Source of the DNA: an uncultured Clostridia bacterium
Lineage (GTDB): Bacteria > Bacillota > Clostridia > TANB77 > CAG-508
Direction of reading: 5' to 3'
Assembly: GCA_934154445.1 (NCBI GenBank)
Contig: CAKPGC010000016.1
Coordinates: 1 to 25,996, forward strand
DNA length: 25,996 nt
Shown in pieces: positions 22,441 to 25,996 of this stretch (position 1 is the first letter of the stretch; the number at the start of each line of letters is the position of its first letter). The notes beneath the pieces were generated by a model, which made no database searches, was not told the DNA's origin, and saw only the letters and a list, made by a program, of their open reading frames with translations. Made by a program: the position numbers and the translations under genes.

Positions 22441-23252
22441 TGGCAAATACTAGATTATCAGCTTGGGAAAAAGTAGAAATCGCAAGAAATCCCAAAAGAA
22501 AAACTTCACTTGACTATATAGAGGAGATATTTGATGATTTCATAGAATTACATGGAGATAGAAACTCTAAAGACGATAAAGCTATAGTATGTGGGTTAGC
22601 CAAAATAGGCAAACAAAATTTTACAATTATAGCAGAGCAAAAAGGAAGGACAACAAAAGAAAATATAGAAAGAAATTTTGGAATGCCAAATCCTGAAAGT
22701 TATAGAAAAGCAATAAGATTTATGAAACAAGCCGAAAAATTCAAAAGACCAGTAATTACCTTTATTGACACAAAAGGAGCATATCCAGGAATAGAAGCAG
22801 AAGAAAAAGGACAAGGAGAAGCTATTGCTAAATCTATGTTTGAAATGGCCAAACTCAAAGTACCAATTATATCCATTGTAATTGGTGAAGGCTCAAGTGG
22901 AGGAGCTTTAGCAATTGGAGTTGCAAATAAAGTATTTATGTTAGAAAATGCTATTTATTCAATTCTTTCACCAGAAGGCTATAGTAGTATTTTATGGAAA
23001 GATGCATCTAGGTTTAAAGAAGCTGCAGAAAAAATGAAATTAACAGCAAAAGACTTATTTGAACTTAAAGTAATAGACAAAATTATAAAAGAACCAAAAG
23101 AATATAATGAGGAAAATTTTAAAAAAGTTGCAAATAGTTTAAAAAATGAAATAAAAAAAGAAATAGAACAAATGAAATATCTAAATGAAAATCAAATCGT
23201 AGAAAATAGATATATGAAATTTAGAAATATGGGTGAATTTAAGGAGGTATAA
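22440..23252 (+). CDS. accA: Acetyl-CoA carboxylase carboxyltransferase alpha
   Basis: This 270-residue partner of AccD in the carboxyltransferase heterotetramer has typical features: ARNPKRKTSLDYIEEIFDDF, FIELHGDR, the PESYRKAIRFMKQAEKF stretch, PVITFIDTKGAYPGIEAEEKGQGEAIA and the oxyanion region IGEGSSGGALAIGVAN, then SILSPEGYSSILWKDASR. It is slightly shorter at the N-terminus than the E. coli protein, as is common in Clostridia. It begins on the last base of the accD stop. The end of the gene carries the AAGGAGG (23241-23247) used by fabI. Confidence 0.97.
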   Translation: MANTRLSAWEKVEIARNPKRKTSLDYIEEIFDDFIELHGDRNSKDDKAIVCGLAKIGKQNFTIIAEQKGRTTKENIERNFGMPNPESYRKAIRFMKQAEKFKRPVITFIDTKGAYPGIEAEEKGQGEAIAKSMFEMAKLKVPIISIVIGEGSSGGALAIGVANKVFMLENAIYSILSPEGYSSILWKDASRFKEAAEKMKLTAKDLFELKVIDKIIKEPKEYNEENFKKVANSLKNEIKKEIEQMKYLNENQIVENRYMKFRNMGEFKEV

Positions 23253-23253
23253 A

Positions 23254-24027
23254 ATGTTATTAAAAGATAAAAAAATATTAATAATGGGAATTAGAAATAA
23301 GTGGAGTATTGCTTATGGAATTGCAAAATCAGCTTATGAAAACGGAGCAAAATTAATTTTTACTTATATGGGAGAAGATAATAAAGGAAAAATAGAAGAT
23401 CTAATTAGTGAATTTAATGGTAGTAAAGCTTATGTATTAAATGGTGCATCAGAAGATGAATTAGTTAAAGATGTATTTACAAAGATAAAAGAAGAAAATG
23501 GCAAATTAGATGGAATTGTACATGCAATTGCACATGCGAATACTGAAGATTTAAGAAATGATTTTATCCTTACAAGTAAAGAAGGATATTCTCACGCAGT
23601 TGATGTTAGTAGTTATTCTTTCGTATTAGTTGCAAGGATTGCTAAAGAACTAGATATGCTAAATGAAAATGCAACTTTAGTCACTTTAACATATCACGGC
23701 TCTACTAAAGTTTTAGAGGGTTATAATATTATGGGAATTGCAAAAGCAGCACTAGAAGCAAGTGTTAGATATTTAGCAGATAATTTAGGAAAGGACGGAA
23801 TAAGAGTAAATGCGATATCAGCAGGTCCAATAAAAACATTATCAGCAAAAGGCATAAAAGATTTTAATTCGATATTGACTATTGTTGAAGAAAAAGCTCC
23901 TTTACATAGAAATGTAACTACAGAGCAAGTGGGAAATGTAGCAACATTTTTATTAAGCAATATGTCAGATGCGATAACAGGACAAATTATATATGCTGAT
24001 AGTGGCTATAATATTATGGGAGTTTAA
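23254..24027 (+). CDS. fabI: Enoyl-ACP reductase (FabI type)
   Basis: This 257-residue SDR-family enzyme carries out the last reduction of the elongation cycle. The modified cofactor motif GIRNKWSIAYGIA (in place of GxxxGxG), VHAIAHAN, and the FabI-specific Tyr-x6-Lys in GYNIMGIAKAALEASVRYLA identify it, as do NAISAGPIKTLSAKGI and the ITGQIIYADSGYNIMG end. The Tyr in TYHGSTK is the second conserved tyrosine. The start at 23254 is 6-7 nt after AAGGAGG; an in-frame ATG at 23233 lies before that site. A second candidate enoyl reductase of the FMN type lies next in the operon. Confidence 0.96.
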   Translation: MLLKDKKILIMGIRNKWSIAYGIAKSAYENGAKLIFTYMGEDNKGKIEDLISEFNGSKAYVLNGASEDELVKDVFTKIKEENGKLDGIVHAIAHANTEDLRNDFILTSKEGYSHAVDVSSYSFVLVARIAKELDMLNENATLVTLTYHGSTKVLEGYNIMGIAKAALEASVRYLADNLGKDGIRVNAISAGPIKTLSAKGIKDFNSILTIVEEKAPLHRNVTTEQVGNVATFLLSNMSDAITGQIIYADSGYNIMGV

Positions 24028-24121
24028 TAAAAAAAGTGTAGTAAGGAGAGAATGATGAATGTTATTAGCACCACAAGAGATTAGAAAAACATAAATAGAA
24101 TGTGAAAAAGAAAGGAAAACT
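24028..24121 (+). other. Gap before the FMN-enzyme gene with short translatable frames
   Basis: This 94-nt gap holds a strong TAAGGAGAG site followed by ATGATG, which opens a ten-codon frame (24052-24084). A second, 11-codon frame (24059-24094) reads MLLAPQEIRKT. Neither is recognised. The real start at 24122 has its own AAAGGAA. The gap may hold a leader or the remains of a lost gene. Confidence 0.3.
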
Positions 24122-25180
24122 ATGGAAGGAATAAAAGTAGGAAATAAAAAATCAAAATATCCTATTATTCAAGGAGGAATGGGTGTAGGAGTTTCTATGC
24201 ACAATTTAGCTGGTAATGTAAGTAAAGAAGGTGGTATTGGAATAATTTCAACAGCAGATATTGGATATCAAGAGGCAGATTTTAATAAAAATCCATTGAA
24301 AGCAAATTTAAGAGCAATTGGAAATGAAATAAAAAAAGCAAGAGAAATTGCAGGAGAAGATAAAATAATTGGTGTAAATATAATGGTTGCTTTAAAAGAT
24401 TATGCAGAAATAGTAAAAGAATGTGTGAGACAAAAAGTTGACTTAATTATATCTGGGGCAGGAATTCCTAAGGAATTACCGGAATATGTAAAAGAATCTA
24501 AAACAAAAATTGCACCAATAGTATCATCTTTGAGATGTTGTAAGCTAATAGTAAAACAATGGATAAAAAAGTATAATTATGTTCCAGACATGATAGTTAT
24601 TGAAGGACCCGAAGCAGGTGGACATTTGGGATTTAAAAGAGAAGAATTAGAAGAAGATACTAAACCCAAATTAGAAAATATAACTAAGGAAATTGTTGAA
24701 TACATAAATGAAGTGAAAAAAGAAATGAAAAAGGATATTCCAGTTATTGCTGCAGGTGGAATATGGGATTCTACAGATATTAAAAAATTTTTAAATTTAG
24801 GAGCAAGTGGAGTACAAATGGCAACAAGGTTTGTTGCAACAAATGAGTGTGATGCTTCAATAGAATTTAAAAAGGCTTATGTAAACGCTAAAGTTGAAGA
24901 CATTAAGATAATTAATAGTCCTGTTGGAATGCCCGGAAGAGCTATATGCAATAACTTTATTAAAAAAGTAGAAAAAGAAAAATACAAAATAGATAAATGT
25001 TATAATTGCATTAAAACTTGCAATGTAATAGATAGTCAATACTGTATTACAAAAGCTTTAGTAAATTCTGTAAAAGGAAAAACAGATGATGGATTAATTT
25101 TTTGTGGTAGCAATGTTAATAAAATAAAAGAAATTGTTTCAGTCAAAAATTTAATGCAGGAATTGGTTTGCGAATTATAG
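24122..25180 (+). CDS. FMN-dependent FabK/nitronate monooxygenase-family protein
   Basis: This 352-residue TIM-barrel flavoprotein opens YPIIQGGMGVGVSMHNLAGN, as FabK and nitronate monooxygenases do. It continues with GIISTADIG, an IISGAGIPKELP loop, VIEGPEAGGHLGF (the conserved His region), PVIAAGGIWD and LGASGVQMATRFVAT (FMN phosphate binding). The C-terminus has a cysteine cluster C-x2-C-x3-C-x7-C (about residues 293-308), which suggests an Fe-S or metal site and is not part of classical FabK. Its place at the end of the fatty-acid operon favours an enoyl reductase or related role; nitronate detoxification is the alternative. Which is right cannot be decided from sequence alone. No clear terminator follows directly. 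Confidence 0.85.
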   Translation: MEGIKVGNKKSKYPIIQGGMGVGVSMHNLAGNVSKEGGIGIISTADIGYQEADFNKNPLKANLRAIGNEIKKAREIAGEDKIIGVNIMVALKDYAEIVKECVRQKVDLIISGAGIPKELPEYVKESKTKIAPIVSSLRCCKLIVKQWIKKYNYVPDMIVIEGPEAGGHLGFKREELEEDTKPKLENITKEIVEYINEVKKEMKKDIPVIAAGGIWDSTDIKKFLNLGASGVQMATRFVATNECDASIEFKKAYVNAKVEDIKIINSPVGMPGRAICNNFIKKVEKEKYKIDKCYNCIKTCNVIDSQYCITKALVNSVKGKTDDGLIFCGSNVNKIKEIVSVKNLMQELVCEL

Positions 25181-25383
25181 ATTTAGAACAAGAATCAAAT
25201 TTCTAGGAAATGAAGCAAATGACAGAAACAGAATTAAAAAATTTGTTATTGTACTAATTAAAAACAAAAATACACATACGACAAAACAAAATGTAAGAGT
25301 AGAAAGAATATTATTCGAATAAATAGCTAGAACTTTAAAGAGAAATAAACTATAACAATATTGAGGAAAATTTATTAAAATTA

Positions 25384-25413
25384 TTGACAAAATGACATAT
25401 TCCATGCTACTAT
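25384..25413 (+). promoter_or_regulatory. Promoter upstream of tandem hairpins and HAD gene
   Basis: TTGACA (25384-25389) and TACTAT (25408-25413) have an 18-bp spacer, and an extended -10 TG lies at 25405-25406. Transcription would start near 25420, giving a leader of about 190 nt before the HAD gene. Confidence 0.62.
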
Positions 25414-25448
25414 GATTAAAATAATTAAAAATATCGTTATTTTTAATA

Positions 25449-25533
25449 AATTTATTAGTCGCCGCCTCTTAGAGCGACTAATAAATTAGATAGTGTATAA
25501 ATTTTTGAGGCTTACCAGAGATGGTAAGCCTTT
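25449..25533 (+). ncRNA. Tandem-hairpin candidate small RNA or structured leader
   Basis: Hairpin 1 is a perfect 14-bp repeat AATTTATTAGTCGC / GCGACTAATAAATT with an 11-nt loop (25463-25473) that can itself pair CTC with GAG. Hairpin 2 is a perfect 9-bp repeat AGGCTTACC / GGTAAGCCT (25508-25516, 25523-25531) with loop AGAGAT and a short T tract, and may be a weak terminator. Their GC content stands out from the flanks. The order promoter, hairpin, terminator-like hairpin suggests an sRNA or attenuator; the family is not recognised. Confidence 0.4.
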
Positions 25534-25610
25534 AATAATATAAGAAGAAATTGTTATGCAAATAGATGTAGGATATTTTTATTTTATAAAAAATTGTAGG
25601 AGAAATGAAT

Positions 25611-25996
25611 ATGATTAAAAATATAGTATTTGATATAGGAAATGTAATTTTAAACTTTAATATTAAAAAAGTTTTACAAAAATTTACGAGTAATAAGGTG
25701 GAACAAGAATTTATTTTGAAAAACATAATAAACTCTCCAGAATGGTTAGGAAATGCTTTAATTGATACAGGTTATATATCAAGAGAAGATGCTATAGAAA
25801 TTGTAAAAGATAGAACCAATCATTGTAATGATAAATTAATAGTCGAATTTTGGAAAAATTATAATGATTTTGCTCAAGTAAATATAAAAGTTTTAAATCT
25901 AATACAAAAATTAAAAGAAAATAATTATAAAATATATTTATTATCAAATATAAATCCATATACATTTGAATTTGTTAATAAGAGTGGTTTATTTGA
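25611..25996 (+). CDS. HAD-superfamily hydrolase, 3' end cut by window
   Basis: The first 128 residues of a HAD-like phosphatase are present. Motif I is VFDIGNVILNF (DxGNV form, as in the YihX-like group), and motif II is the Ser in IYLLSNIN (about residue 110). The helical cap lies between them (EWLGNALIDTGYISREDAIE). These enzymes usually dephosphorylate sugar phosphates or similar small molecules; the substrate is unknown. ATG 25611 is preferred because AGGAGA is 7-8 nt upstream; an ATG two codons earlier is too close to that site. The catalytic Lys and the final acidic motif lie beyond the window. Confidence 0.88.
   Translation, partial: MIKNIVFDIGNVILNFNIKKVLQKFTSNKVEQEFILKNIINSPEWLGNALIDTGYISREDAIEIVKDRTNHCNDKLIVEFWKNYNDFAQVNIKVLNLIQKLKENNYKIYLLSNINPYTFEFVNKSGLF

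Larger units (their letters stand above)
25181..25610 (+). other. Gene-free region with promoter and tandem hairpins
   Basis: No supported coding frame exists here. The first 200 nt are A-rich with only short broken frames, and no family similarity was seen in any of them. The second part holds a promoter (25384-25413), two strong hairpins (25449-25487 and 25508-25531) and then the leader of the HAD gene. No known riboswitch could be recognised. Confidence 0.5.

Noticed and set aside
25175..25405. Minus-strand hydrophobic open frame after the fatty-acid operon
   Set aside because: It looks like the complement of A-rich sequence (Leu/Ile/Phe runs), has no recognisable family, and its ribosome-binding site is not convincing.

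Overview
The window comes from a very AT-rich bacterium. Arg is almost always AGA, stops are mostly TAA, and Shine-Dalgarno sites are strong (AGGAGG type). The gene content (SpoVB/MATE-like flippase, MerR and TetR regulators, a Clostridium-style fab/acc cluster) points to a low-GC Firmicute, most likely an uncultured or gut-type Clostridia member. TGA appears to be an ordinary stop: the recognised intact genes have no internal TGA, and Trp is TGG. I saw no tRNA, rRNA, insertion sequence or CRISPR array.

Positions 1-7000 hold a mixed set of short transcription units. They are the 3' part of rfbB (dTDP-glucose 4,6-dehydratase), a convergent polysaccharide-type flippase, a GNAT acetyltransferase behind a MerR-type promoter, a PAP2 phosphatase, a Nudix hydrolase with an unknown membrane-anchored protein, and a MerR regulator preceded by a 34-codon flavin-reductase remnant. 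The last unit is tag (3-methyladenine glycosylase), which converges on a TetR gene. Two convergent pairs share hairpin terminators that are partly coding; in tag/tetR one palindrome encodes the end of both proteins.

Positions 7000-13900 hold a divergent TetR / ABC exporter module (ATPase plus FtsX-type permease) with two near-identical 22-bp operators 62 bp apart. A 42-codon MutL N-terminal remnant follows, then a ZIP metal transporter, a MATE transporter fused to a cytidylate-kinase-like domain, and a small unknown membrane protein.

Positions 14000-25180 hold a fatty-acid synthesis operon: acyl-CoA/ACP synthetase, minimal birA, fabD, fabG, fabF, accB, fabZ, accC, accD, accA, fabI, and an FMN-dependent FabK/nitronate monooxygenase-like gene. 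It covers malonyl-CoA formation (accABCD plus biotinylation by BirA), loading (FabD) and the elongation cycle (FabF, FabG, FabZ, FabI). acpP and fabH are not present here.

The most striking signal is that fabD and accD each carry a +1 frameshift of one extra C. In both, the extra base creates an in-frame CGG codon followed by A (XXX CGG A, where XXX GGA would restore the frame). By reading every CGG in the window I found no other in-frame CGG codon in a recognised gene. This fits programmed +1 frameshifting at, or non-decoding of, a near-absent codon. Sequencing error or real mutation remain open.

After the operon is a gene-free stretch with a good promoter and two strong hairpins (possible small RNA or leader), then the start of a HAD-family hydrolase cut by the window edge.
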